Origin: an uncultured Clostridia bacterium
GTDB lineage: Bacteria > Bacillota > Clostridia > Lachnospirales > CAG-274
Length of the DNA stretch: 34,905 nucleotides
Assembly: GCA_947589665.1 (NCBI GenBank)
Contig: CANQBJ010000020.1
Span: forward strand, 1 to 34,905
Direction: 5' to 3'
This document shows, one piece after another, positions 7,347 to 14,020 of this stretch. Position numbers and translations under genes: made by a program. Under the pieces are notes generated by a model. It was not told the DNA's origin and made no database searches. It saw only the letters and a list, made by a program, of their open reading frames with translations. Positions within the stretch are counted from its first letter, which is position 1. Every line of letters begins with the position of its first letter.

Positions 7347-8345
7347 TTACTTCAGATACTCCGTATAAAAGGCTTCAAGCTTATCAAAGGGAATATATCC
7401 CTTATCGCCGCCGTCATACAGATCGGTATGGACTGCGTCGGGAATAATAAGCAATTCCTTATTATCGGCATACTTGCTGTCCTTTGTCATTGCCGTATAT
7501 GCGTCGCGGCTAAAGTAACAGGAGTGAGCCTTTTCGCCATGGATAAGAAGTACGGCGCTTCTGATCTCATTACTATAGGTATTTATCGGCTGGTTCATAA
7601 AGGACATACAGCCGATCATATTCCAGCCGCCGTTAGAATTGAGGGAACGGGCATGATAGCCTCTTTCGGTCTTGTAATAGGAGTGATAGTCCTTTACGAA
7701 GAAGGGCGCATCCTCGGGAACAGGGTCGGCTACACCGCCGCCAAGAGTATATTCTCCCAAGCTATAATCTTTAATACGTTGAGCATTAAGCGCCTGTTTC
7801 TTGCTAAAACGCTGTTCTTCGCTGTTCTCACTGTCGAAATAGCCATTTGCATTTACACGGGCCATATCATACATAGTAGACGCAACTGTAGCCTTTATCC
7901 TTGTATCCAGCGCCGCAGCATTGATCGCCATACCGCCCCAGCCGCAGATACCAAGAATACCGATACCTTCGGGATCTACATTGTCCTGCAAGGAAAGAAA
8001 ATCAACTGCCGCCATAAAATCCTCGGTGTTAATATCGGGAGAAGCCATATAACGTGGCATTCCGCCGCTTTCACCTGTAAATGACGGATCAAATGCAATA
8101 GTCAGAAATCCCCTCTCCGCCATTGTCTGCGCATAGAGTCCCGAACACTGCTCCTTGACTGCGCCGAAGGGACCGCATACTGCAATCGCAGGCAGCTTGC
8201 CGTGAGCATTCTCAGGCATATACATATCCGCCGCAAGGGTGATACCGTAACGGTTGTGGAAAGTCACCTTCTTGTGACTAACCTTTTCGCTTTTCGGGAA
8301 TGTCTTGTCCCATTCCTCTGTCAGTGTAAGCATTTCATCTTTCAT
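7347..8345 (-). CDS. Alpha/beta hydrolase (dienelactone hydrolase/YcjY-like)
   Basis: The 332-residue protein has the alpha/beta-hydrolase order of motifs: substrate-pocket strand LPAIAVCGPFGAVKEQ, FLTIAFDPSFTGESGG, nucleophile elbow GILGICGWGGMAIN, acid strand VLLIHGEKAHS and the catalytic His in IIPDAVHTDLYD. The elbow has Cys where most esterases have Ser, as in dienelactone hydrolases and related YcjY-type proteins. The substrate is unknown. No signal peptide is seen, so it is probably cytoplasmic. The ATG at 8345 is chosen because GGAGGT stands eight bases before it. The upstream ATG at 8360 lies over that binding site and has none of its own. The gene starts one base after the stop of the small upstream gene, so the two are coupled. 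Confidence 0.85.
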   Translation of the reverse strand: MKDEMLTLTEEWDKTFPKSEKVSHKKVTFHNRYGITLAADMYMPENAHGKLPAIAVCGPFGAVKEQCSGLYAQTMAERGFLTIAFDPSFTGESGGMPRYMASPDINTEDFMAAVDFLSLQDNVDPEGIGILGICGWGGMAINAAALDTRIKATVASTMYDMARVNANGYFDSENSEEQRFSKKQALNAQRIKDYSLGEYTLGGGVADPVPEDAPFFVKDYHSYYKTERGYHARSLNSNGGWNMIGCMSFMNQPINTYSNEIRSAVLLIHGEKAHSCYFSRDAYTAMTKDSKYADNKELLIIPDAVHTDLYDGGDKGYIPFDKLEAFYTEYLK

Positions 8346-8346
8346 T

Positions 8347-8583
8347 TCATATACCTCCATTTTTCTTTAGATCGTAGGTGAAATAATCAAGGCAGTCAAG
8401 CCGTGCCGTATACTCGTGTATTCTGTCCAAAAGCTTATTACGGTATACTGCAAGATAACGCTCAAGGGCAGTATAGCTCTTTGTATTGATCAACTCAATA
8501 CACCGCTCAACACTTTCCCTGCTCAATCCCGCATCTGTAAGGTTTTCCCATATGACAGCATTTTTGTCGGCTGCGTTTGCCAT
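8347..8583 (-). CDS. Small conserved-looking protein of unknown function
   Basis: This is a 78-residue soluble, helix-rich protein with no membrane segment or signal peptide. It reads as an N-terminal helix-turn-helix-like stretch (NAVIWENLTDAGLSRESVERC), a middle amphipathic stretch, and the C-terminal KLLDRIHEYTARLDCLDYFTYDLKK. I recall similar short proteins in Clostridia next to redox or hydrolase genes, but I cannot name a family. The ATG at 8583 has GGAGGTG six bases upstream. A good promoter lies at 8614-8641, and the gene is translationally coupled to the downstream hydrolase, which suggests a shared role. The pair is divergent from the LysR gene. Confidence 0.7.
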   Translation of the reverse strand: MANAADKNAVIWENLTDAGLSRESVERCIELINTKSYTALERYLAVYRNKLLDRIHEYTARLDCLDYFTYDLKKNGGI

Positions 8584-8613
8584 ATTCTCACCTCCATATT
8601 TTTCTGTGATTAC

Positions 8614-8641
8614 AGTATATCACAGGGTTTTAGAAATTCAA
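8614..8641 (-). promoter_or_regulatory. Promoter of the small-protein/hydrolase operon
   Basis: On the minus strand TTGAAT (8636-8641), 16 bases, then TATACT (8614-8619). The -35 lies 10 bases from the palindrome at 8651-8686, a position suited to control by a LysR-type activator. Confidence 0.75.
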
Positions 8642-8650
8642 AATACCTAT

Positions 8651-8698
8651 TTGTAATTGCTTGTCATTCTTGACAGGAATTGCAAAATAAAATATAAT
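8651..8698 (+). promoter_or_regulatory. lysR promoter with overlapping palindromic operator
   Basis: TTGACA (8670-8675), a 17-base spacer and TATAAT (8693-8698) make a perfect consensus promoter for the LysR gene. An inverted repeat spans 8651-8686: TTGTAATTGCTTGTCA on the left, and on the right the reverse complement of TTGCAATTCCTGTCA. It covers the -35, as in self-repressed LysR systems, and flanks the divergent promoter. Confidence 0.85.
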
Positions 8699-8715
8699 AA
8701 AAGCGGAGGTGGAGT

Positions 8716-8994
8716 ATGGAACTACGGGTTTTACGCTATTTTATTGCTATCGCAAGAGAAAAGAATATGACAAAGGCAGCACAGCGGCTGCATATATCAC
8801 AGCCCTCCCTATCAAAGGAAATAAGAAAGCTAGAGGATGAGCTTGGGCATACGCTTTTTATACGTACCAACAGAAATATGCTGCTCACCGACGAGGGTAT
8901 GCTCCTGCGAAAACGTGTGGAGGATATACTTGCAATGGTGGATAGGATATTTTCCCGTGACCTGGTCACGGGAAAATCGGTTGTTTTAAAATAA
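8716..8994 (+). CDS. LysR-family regulator reduced to its DNA-binding domain
   Basis: The 92 residues start with a clear LysR winged helix-turn-helix: MELRVLRYFIAIAREKNMTK, then AAQRLHISQPSLSKEIRKLE, LGHTLFIRTNRNMLLTDEG and the start of the linker helix to IFS. LysR proteins are normally about 300 residues. Here the inducer-binding domain is missing, and the last codons (RDLVTGKSVVLK) are read from palindromic repeat R4. GGAGG lies six bases before the ATG. The promoter is consensus, so the fragment could still be expressed and bind DNA, but it cannot sense a ligand in the usual way. I regard it as a truncated gene, probably non-functional as an activator, controlling or once controlling the divergent hydrolase operon. 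Confidence 0.88.
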   Translation: MELRVLRYFIAIAREKNMTKAAQRLHISQPSLSKEIRKLEDELGHTLFIRTNRNMLLTDEGMLLRKRVEDILAMVDRIFSRDLVTGKSVVLK

Positions 8995-8998
8995 TACT
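8949..8998 (+). repeat. Palindromic repeat R4, half-type, inside the lysR 3' end
   Basis: Core ATTTTCCCGTGACC (8949-8962), centre T at 8963, and the exact complement to 8977. The right side continues CGGTTGTTTTAAAATAATACT to 8998, exactly 35 bases from the centre. The left outer arm is absent. The core encodes the last residues of the truncated LysR protein. Confidence 0.9.
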
Positions 8999-9015
8999 CT
9001 TAGTTTTGAGAAATG

Positions 9016-9240
9016 CTATTCACCTTTGGCATAGGGCTTTTTTATGTCCGTTCTTCCCATAAGGTAATCAACGCTTGTTTCATAAAAATCTGCCAGCATG
9101 GAAAGCGCCTCGGGAGATATGGAGCGTTTTCCGTTTTCGTAATTTGAATAGGTCCTCTGATTGACGTGAAGTAGCTTCCCTATATATTCCTGAGTCAGAT
9201 CTCTGTCCTCTCTCATATCTCTTATTCGTTTGTAAATCAC
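9016..9240 (-). CDS. XRE-family (Cro/CI-type) transcriptional regulator
   Basis: This 74-residue helix-turn-helix protein reads IYKRIRDMREDRDLTQEYIG, then LLHVNQRTYSNYENGKRSIS, then a C-terminal helix ending MGRTDIKK. The Q-E-Y-I-G and V-N-Q-R-T-Y-S-N-Y-E-N segments are the two helices and the recognition element. The whole protein is one DNA-binding domain, like many phage and small stand-alone repressors. The GTG at 9240 is preferred: TGAGGTG lies six bases upstream and family members start at this point. The longer open frame to 9318 adds a hydrophobic, non-family N-terminus. It is divergent from a 51-residue gene across 108 bases with repeated TGAGGT boxes and probably represses itself and its neighbour. 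Confidence 0.88.
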   Translation of the reverse strand: MIYKRIRDMREDRDLTQEYIGKLLHVNQRTYSNYENGKRSISPEALSMLADFYETSVDYLMGRTDIKKPYAKGE

Positions 9241-9244
9241 AATA

Positions 9245-9341
9245 ATCACCTCATAATAAAAGAATACCTCACTGCAATATGGAGTATTGATTTTTACTGC
9301 AAAATGAGGTAAAATCATTATATATTATTAATTGTGAGGTA
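9245..9341. promoter_or_regulatory. Shared intergenic region with four ACCTCA/TGAGGT boxes
   Basis: CACCTCA at 9247-9253 and TACCTCA at 9265-9271 face TGAGGTA at 9305-9311 and 9335-9341. The inner pair extends to TGCA on each side. The outer two are also the ribosome binding sites of the two divergent genes. A plausible plus-strand promoter is TTGATT, 17 bases, TAAAAT, running through box three. These are likely XRE operators. Confidence 0.55.
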
Positions 9342-9348
9342 ATTATTT

Positions 9349-9504
9349 ATGAAGATGTACAGCACCGAATATATAGTAAAAATAACATCAAGACTTTGTA
9401 AAAGAATATACGAAGAAAAACCCGATAAAATTGGTATAGCTTTTAATAATGAAGGCATTGTTATATACGGATATAAGGATAACTTCTTCGTAAAACTTAT
9501 ATAA
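9349..9504 (+). CDS. 51-residue protein of unknown function, divergent from the XRE gene
   Basis: An ATG at 9349 with GTGAGGT eight bases upstream opens a 51-codon frame ending TAA at 9504. The product is MKMYSTEYIVKITSRLCKRI followed by YEEKPDKIGIAFNNEGIVIY and GYKDNFFVKLI. It is basic, with a helical first half and a beta-rich second half, and has no membrane segment. I do not recognise a family. A good ribosome binding site, a divergent regulator and shared boxes support it as a real gene of a small phage-like or stress module. Repeat R5 begins 17 bases after its stop. Confidence 0.55.
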   Translation: MKMYSTEYIVKITSRLCKRIYEEKPDKIGIAFNNEGIVIYGYKDNFFVKLI

Positions 9505-9520
9505 AAACTGTCATTCTTAT

Positions 9521-9571
9521 AGTATCAATAAAAAAATACCGATTTTCCCGTGACCATGTCACGGGAAAATT
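9521..9571 (-). repeat. Palindromic repeat R5, half-type, tail to the left
   Basis: Left side is complete: AGTATCAATAAAAAAATACC (9521-9540) then GATTTTCCCGTGACC. The centre is A at 9556, and the right arm TGTCACGGGAAAATT ends at 9571. The outer left end is exactly 35 bases from the centre. On the minus strand it begins within the amidase stop codon and continues as a hairpin followed by a T-rich tail, like a terminator. Confidence 0.9.
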
Positions 9572-10262
9572 ATGCGACTCCTTCGCCGTAGTAGTCCAAT
9601 ATGCCCATATATATTGCCCATGCCAGCTTTTCCTGGTATTCGCTGCTCATAAGCTTGTCGTGTTCAACACTGTTGCTTAAAAATCCGCACTCCACAATAA
9701 CCGAAGGTACCTTTATTTCCTTCAGCACATAATATGCCGTATTGGACTTGGCAACTCTTGTGTTGTTCATATCCACTACCTCCCGAAGTCTTGCCTGTAT
9801 GCTTTCGGCAAGTCTTTTGCCTTCCTGGGAACTCTTGTAATAGAACACCTGAGCGCCCTTTGCCCCTGCCTGGGGGAAGGAATTCTGGTGTATGCTTATG
9901 AACATATCCATGTTTTCACCGTTTGCAATGTCCGCTCTGCCCTTAAGGTCCTCCCTTTTGCTCTTAGAAAGAGAGCTGTCCTCTGTCCTTGTGGATATAA
10001 CAACGGCGCCGCCCTGCTCCAGAAATCCTCTGAGCTTTTCCGCTATTGCCAGATTTATTGTTTTCTCCGTCACTCCGTCGCCTGCCACCTTGCCCGGATC
10101 AAAGCCCCCGTGTCCCGGATCAACTACGATACACCTCTTTTCCACAGGCAGTACGGAAACAGCAATATTTTCATCATAATAGGTCTTGCCTACACCAAGA
10201 AAAATAATGAGTATATATAAAACGGTAAGCGTTTTGTTTCTTGTTACCCTCATCTGCCACAT
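9570..10262 (-). CDS. cwlD: N-acetylmuramoyl-L-alanine amidase, CwlD-like
   Basis: Amidase_3 zinc enzymes cut the bond between MurNAc and L-Ala in peptidoglycan. CwlD does this in the spore cortex so that muramic-delta-lactam can form. The protein has 230 residues, typical of CwlD. Residues 13-25 form an N-terminal membrane/signal segment (VLYILIIFLGVG). Zinc ligands are His51 in VVDPGHGG, Glu66 in GVTEKTIN and His125 in FISIHQNS; catalytic Glu191 is in VIVECGFLSN. All are intact. The ATG at 10262 lacks a strong ribosome binding site, and the ATG three codons later is possible. The stop codon abuts repeat R5. CwlD is favoured over other Amidase_3 proteins by size and single-domain form. Confidence 0.85.
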   Translation of the reverse strand: MWQMRVTRNKTLTVLYILIIFLGVGKTYYDENIAVSVLPVEKRCIVVDPGHGGFDPGKVAGDGVTEKTINLAIAEKLRGFLEQGGAVVISTRTEDSSLSKSKREDLKGRADIANGENMDMFISIHQNSFPQAGAKGAQVFYYKSSQEGKRLAESIQARLREVVDMNNTRVAKSNTAYYVLKEIKVPSVIVECGFLSNSVEHDKLMSSEYQEKLAWAIYMGILDYYGEGVA

Positions 10263-10332
10263 AATATATCACTGCTTTCAAAGACTATATGTTAATATAT
10301 GCAAAGTATTGTGTATTTTATGTAAAAGTATA

Positions 10333-10376
10333 TTGACAAAAGCAATAATAGGGTTTAAAATGTTAGGTGGCTAACA
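10333..10376 (+). promoter_or_regulatory. marR-MATE promoter with GTTAG palindromic operator
   Basis: TTGACA (10333-10338), a 17-base spacer, TAAAAT (10356-10361). The palindrome TGTTAGGTGGCTAACA (10361-10376) covers the end of the -10 and the expected transcription start. GTTAG is the signature reported for MepR operators in S. aureus, so self-repression by the MarR protein is likely. Confidence 0.85.
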
Positions 10377-10402
10377 TTTCAGTATTTATTAAGGGTATTA
10401 AT

Positions 10403-10849
10403 ATGAGTTGTGAAAATATAAAACATATAGGAAAAAGAATCCATATAGTTTCAAATCAGATAAAGAGAAGAATGGACAAGGAGATGTCAAAGTACGGACT
10501 TACACACTCTCAGAATATTATTCTCACATATCTTGCCAGAAACAGGCACAGAGATATTTTTCAAAGGGATATAGAGGAGGAGTTTGACATAAGGCGGTCA
10601 AGCGTGTCCTCCATACTTACGCACCTTGAGGAAAAGGGCTATGTTTCAAGGCAGAGCGTAAGCTATGATGCAAGGCTTAAAAAGCTTACCATTACCCCTG
10701 AGGGACTTGACACAGTGGATAAAATATATTCCGTAGTGATCAATTTTGAAAGAGAAGTTGAAAATGTACTGAGCGAGGAGGAAATAAACTCCCTTTTCTC
10801 AATACTGGACAAGCTTTCCGAAATAGCCAACAAAAAAGAAAATGAATAA
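10403..10849 (+). CDS. MarR-family regulator (MepR-like)
   Basis: This is a 148-residue winged-helix repressor. N-terminal helix HIGKRIHIVSNQIKRRMDKE serves dimerisation. The winged helix-turn-helix is LTHSQNIILTYLARN, IFQRDIEEEFDIRRSSVSSI and LTHLEEKGYVSRQSVSYDAR with the wing and KKLTITPEG. A C-terminal dimer helix follows. The start at 10403 is chosen because AAGGG stands seven bases before it; the open frame to 10367 would start inside the operator. Its stop lies 14 bases before the MATE gene start, so the two form one operon. Such proteins usually respond to cationic drugs and release the pump gene. Confidence 0.9.
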   Translation: MSCENIKHIGKRIHIVSNQIKRRMDKEMSKYGLTHSQNIILTYLARNRHRDIFQRDIEEEFDIRRSSVSSILTHLEEKGYVSRQSVSYDARLKKLTITPEGLDTVDKIYSVVINFEREVENVLSEEEINSLFSILDKLSEIANKKENE

Positions 10850-10863
10850 CAGGAGGCACAGTG

Positions 10864-12279
10864 ATGACAGAAACAATGAGAGAGAATAAAATGGGAACAA
10901 TGCCTGTAAACAAGCTGCTTATATCCATGGCGCTGCCAATGATGATATCAATGCTCGTGCAGGCTCTTTATAATATAGTGGACTCTATTTTCGTGGCAAA
11001 GTACAGCGCAGCCTGTATGACCGCAATTTCCCTTGTATTCCCTATGCAGAGCCTTATGATAGCCTGCGGCACGGGTATAGGCGTAGGTATGAACGCAATA
11101 CTTTCAAGATATCTGGGCGCCAAGGATCAGGACGGTGTAAACAGGTCTGCCTTAAACGGCATACTCCTGTATGCAATATGCTTTGCTCTCTTCTTTATAG
11201 TTGGTCTGACTGTTGCTCATCCCTTTATGGCGGCGCAGGCAAGCTCAGCAGAGATCGAAGAGGCAGGCACGGTATATCTCAGAATAGTATGCTGTGTAAG
11301 TATAGGTATGTATATGCAGTTCTGCTTTGAAAAGCTTTTGCAGTCTACAGGCAAGACCATATACTCTATGTTCACACAGCTTACAGGCGCCGTTATCAAT
11401 ATTATACTTGATCCTATACTCATATTCGGTCTTTTGGGTGCTCCCCGTATGGGTATGGCAGGCGCTGCGCTGGCTACAGTAATAGGTCAGTGTATAGCAG
11501 GCCTGTTTGCCGTTATACTGAATATTAAGGTAAATACGGAGATACAGTTCAGGCTTAAGGGCTTCAGACCCAGCAAGGAAACTATACTCAAAATTTTATA
11601 CATAGGTATTCCTTCAATACTTATGGCATCTATAGGCTCAATAATGGTACTTGGCCTTAATACTATATTCTCACATATGACTATTGCAGACACAACTCTT
11701 GAGCTTACAGAGGCAAGAGATACGGCTATTGCCATATTCGGCATTTACTTTAAGCTGCAAAGCTTTATATTTATGCCCGTATTCGGTCTTAACAACGGTA
11801 TGGTGCCTATAGTTGCCTTCTGTATGGGCGCAAGAAATAAGGAAAGGCTTATAAAAACTATAAAGCTGAGTATTATATATGCCTTTTCTCTCCTGCTTAT
11901 AGGCACTGTTATTTTCCAGCTTATACCCGACAAGCTCCTTATGCTCTTTGCAAATGAGAGCAACCTTGACCACATTCTTTCTATGGGTGTGCCTGCTCTT
12001 AAGATAATAAGCATACACTTCCCTGTTGCAAGCTTCTGTATCATAAGCCTGTCTGTGTTCCAGGCTCTTGGAAACGGCTTGCTTTCTATGGGCGTTTCAT
12101 TTATGCGTCAGCTTGTGGTGCTTGTGCCTGTGGCATTCCTGCTTTCACTTACACAGCACGTAAGCAATGTATGGTTTGCCTTTGTTGCTGCCGAGTGTAT
12201 TTCATTTACCCTCTGCTCCTTTGCTTTCAGATATATGTATAAGAAGGAAATAAAACATTTAGGGGAAAGCGCGGCATAA
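10864..12279 (+). CDS. MATE-family multidrug/cation efflux transporter (MepA-like)
   Basis: The 471-residue integral membrane protein has about twelve hydrophobic segments in two MATE halves. The N-terminal half starts LLISMALPMMISMLVQALYN with IVDSIFVAKYS and the conserved GTGIGVGMNAILSRYLGA. The second half starts near ILYIGIPSILMASIGSIMV and contains FGLNNGMVPIVAFCMGARN. MATE pumps export cationic drugs in exchange for Na+ or H+. The ATG at 10864 lies seven bases after AGGAGG and is preferred to the GTG at 10861. With the MarR gene in front and its GTTAG operator, the unit resembles mepRA. No accessory mepB-like gene follows. Confidence 0.92.
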   Translation: MTETMRENKMGTMPVNKLLISMALPMMISMLVQALYNIVDSIFVAKYSAACMTAISLVFPMQSLMIACGTGIGVGMNAILSRYLGAKDQDGVNRSALNGILLYAICFALFFIVGLTVAHPFMAAQASSAEIEEAGTVYLRIVCCVSIGMYMQFCFEKLLQSTGKTIYSMFTQLTGAVINIILDPILIFGLLGAPRMGMAGAALATVIGQCIAGLFAVILNIKVNTEIQFRLKGFRPSKETILKILYIGIPSILMASIGSIMVLGLNTIFSHMTIADTTLELTEARDTAIAIFGIYFKLQSFIFMPVFGLNNGMVPIVAFCMGARNKERLIKTIKLSIIYAFSLLLIGTVIFQLIPDKLLMLFANESNLDHILSMGVPALKIISIHFPVASFCIISLSVFQALGNGLLSMGVSFMRQLVVLVPVAFLLSLTQHVSNVWFAFVAAECISFTLCSFAFRYMYKKEIKHLGESAA

Positions 12280-12327
12280 AAAAAACAGCCTTTCGGCTGT
12301 CAGCGTGTCGATAAAGCCGACACGCTG
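12278..12327 (-). terminator. Double hairpin between the convergent MATE and ybaK genes
   Basis: ACAGCC tttc GGCTGT (12285-12300), read on the minus strand, is followed by seven T, a good terminator for ybaK. A second hairpin, CAGCGTGTCG with CGACACGCTG (12301-12327), lies next to it and has no T run on either strand. The first may also slow plus-strand transcription out of the MATE gene. Confidence 0.75.
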
Positions 12328-12348
12328 AATAATAGACCTCTTATTAAT

Positions 12349-12843
12349 TTATAGCTCCACATAGCATACGGTATTTCCGTTGTCCTCAATTACCCTTAAA
12401 AGGTCATTAAATCCCAACCATACCGTAGCTGTATTTATATTGGGGTGGAAACCGAGAATGTCCATATCCTTAAGGTCCTTGTCAAATATGATCTCCACCC
12501 TGCAGTCCTTATCGTTGAGCACACCGAAAGGAGATACAGAACCCTGTGTAAGTCCCAGGCAGTTCATAAGCCTTTCGGCAGAGCCGAAGCTTAAACGACT
12601 TGAGCCTATCTGCGCTCTTACGCTTTTAAGGTCTACCTCCTTATGCCCCGGCGCCACCAGAAGAAAATGCCGCTTTCCGCTGCCGTCGCGCAGGAAAAGA
12701 TTTTTGCATATCTCTCCCTTTTTGTACATACCCTTTTTATCCAGCTCTTCTATTGTAAATATTGCCTCGTGTTCATCTACCGTGTAGCTGATATTCAGTT
12801 CATCAAGCTTGTCATATACTCTTTGTTTGATCTCCGCATCCAT
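12349..12843 (-). CDS. YbaK/ProX-family aminoacyl-tRNA deacylase (PrdX-like)
   Basis: The family hydrolyses misacylated tRNA in trans, typically Ala-tRNA-Pro (ProXp-ala/PrdX) or Cys-tRNA-Pro (YbaK). The protein has 164 residues from the ATG at 12843. N-terminal VYDKLDELNISYTVDEHEAIFT, central KNLFLRDGSGKRHFLLVAPG with EVDLKSVRAQIG, and LTQGSVSPFGVLND (the substrate-pocket loop) are typical of the PrdX branch. C-terminal ILGFHPNINTATVWLGFNDL also matches. A GTG at 12864 would overlap prfB and has no binding site. It starts five bases after the prfB stop and is probably cotranscribed. The ProRS at 33011 lacks its own editing domain, which makes the Ala-tRNA-Pro role the best guess. Confidence 0.88.
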   Translation of the reverse strand: MDAEIKQRVYDKLDELNISYTVDEHEAIFTIEELDKKGMYKKGEICKNLFLRDGSGKRHFLLVAPGHKEVDLKSVRAQIGSSRLSFGSAERLMNCLGLTQGSVSPFGVLNDKDCRVEIIFDKDLKDMDILGFHPNINTATVWLGFNDLLRVIEDNGNTVCYVEL

Positions 12844-12848
12844 ATTTA

Positions 12849-13955
12849 TTACCCATTTATCCACTTAAGATAAGCGTTTATATACATTTCCAGATCGCCG
12901 TCCATAACAGGCTGTACATTGGCAGTCTCCGCCCCCGTTCTGTGATCCTTTATCATATTGTAGGGGTGGAAAACATAACTCCTTATCTGTGAACCCCATG
13001 CAATATCCTTTACTTCGCCTCTTATGTCCTCAAGCATCTTGCCCTGTTCCTTTAACTTAAGCTCATAGAGCTTTGCCTTCAGCATCTTCATAGCCATATC
13101 CTTATTCTGGAACTGGCTCCTCTCGTTTTGGCACTGTACCACAATGTTGGTAGGTATATGGGTGATCCTTATAGCGGAGGAGGTCTTATTGACGTGCTGA
13201 CCGCCTGCACCGCTGGAACGGTAGGTATCTATCCTCAGATCATCGGGATTGATATCTATTTCTATATCGTCATCTATTTCCGGCATAACGTCACAGCTTG
13301 CAAAGGATGTATGCCGTCTGCCGTTGGAGTCGAAGGGAGATATACGCACAAGGCGGTGTATACCCTTTTCGCCCTTCAGATAGCCGTAGGCATTCTCGCC
13401 TGTTACCATAAATGTAACAGACTTTATGCCTGCCTCGTCGCCTTCAAGATAGTCCATAAGCTCAAAGCCGAAGCCCTGCTTTTCCACCCATCTGCTGTAC
13501 ATACGGTAGAGCATGGATACCCAGTCGCAAGCCTCTGTACCGCCTGCGCCCGAATGCAGTGTGACTATGGCATTGCAGTGATCGTACTGTCCCGTAAGAA
13601 GAGTTGATATCCTGAAATGCTCAAACTTCTCCTCAAATTTAGCCCTTAGGTCCTTAGCCTCTGGGACTATGCTTTCGTCGTCCTCCTCCTTGCCCATTTC
13701 AATAATGGTCATAAGGTCCTCATAGTCAGAAACAAGACCCTCGTAGCCTTCTATTTTGTCCTTAAGCTGTTTTGTCTGCTGTAGGATGCCCTGAGCCTTG
13801 TCCATATCATTCCAGAAATCCGGGTCCCCTGCAATTTCCTCAAGCTCTTCAACCTTTTCCCTTGCCTCGTCTATATGTAAAGAGGCTCCTAACTCTTCAA
13901 CGCTTTTGTCATATGGCGCAAGCTCTGTTGCCATCTGTTCAAGCTCCAGTATCAT
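12849..13955 (-). CDS. prfB: Peptide chain release factor 2, encoded without a frameshift
   Basis: RF2 ends translation at UGA and UAA. The 368-residue protein is full length. The stop-codon tripeptide SPF is at 206-208 (VRISPFDSNGRRHTSF) and the peptidyl-transferase motif GGQ at 251-253 (SSGAGGQHVN). Many prfB genes need a +1 frameshift at CTTTGA near codon 25. Here the frame is continuous: codons 22-29 read L-G-A-S-L-H-I-D with no stop, although an AGGAG followed by CTCTTTAC is present at that place. The ATG at 13955 is preceded by AAAGGA eight bases upstream. It follows secA, a common Firmicute arrangement. Confidence 0.97.
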   Translation of the reverse strand: MILELEQMATELAPYDKSVEELGASLHIDEAREKVEELEEIAGDPDFWNDMDKAQGILQQTKQLKDKIEGYEGLVSDYEDLMTIIEMGKEEDDESIVPEAKDLRAKFEEKFEHFRISTLLTGQYDHCNAIVTLHSGAGGTEACDWVSMLYRMYSRWVEKQGFGFELMDYLEGDEAGIKSVTFMVTGENAYGYLKGEKGIHRLVRISPFDSNGRRHTSFASCDVMPEIDDDIEIDINPDDLRIDTYRSSGAGGQHVNKTSSAIRITHIPTNIVVQCQNERSQFQNKDMAMKMLKAKLYELKLKEQGKMLEDIRGEVKDIAWGSQIRSYVFHPYNMIKDHRTGAETANVQPVMDGDLEMYINAYLKWING

Positions 13956-13975
13956 ATTATCAGTCCTTTTAATTT

Positions 13976-14002
13976 TTTACGGGGTACTCGGTACCCCGTA
14001 AA
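13976..14002. terminator. Perfect palindrome between secA and prfB
   Basis: TTTACGGGGTAC, three bases, then GTACCCCGTAAA. The plus strand has six T after a short gap; on the minus strand the hairpin is followed by A-rich sequence, so it is not a classic secA terminator. It may attenuate or mark an RNA processing point. It is unrelated in sequence to repeats R1-R5. Confidence 0.55.
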
Positions 14003-14020
14003 TTGCTTTTTTATTATAGA

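Noticed and set aside
532..9571. CRISPR-like array from the repeated palindromes
   Set aside because: The copies are hundreds to thousands of bases apart, with genes between them and no regular spacers.
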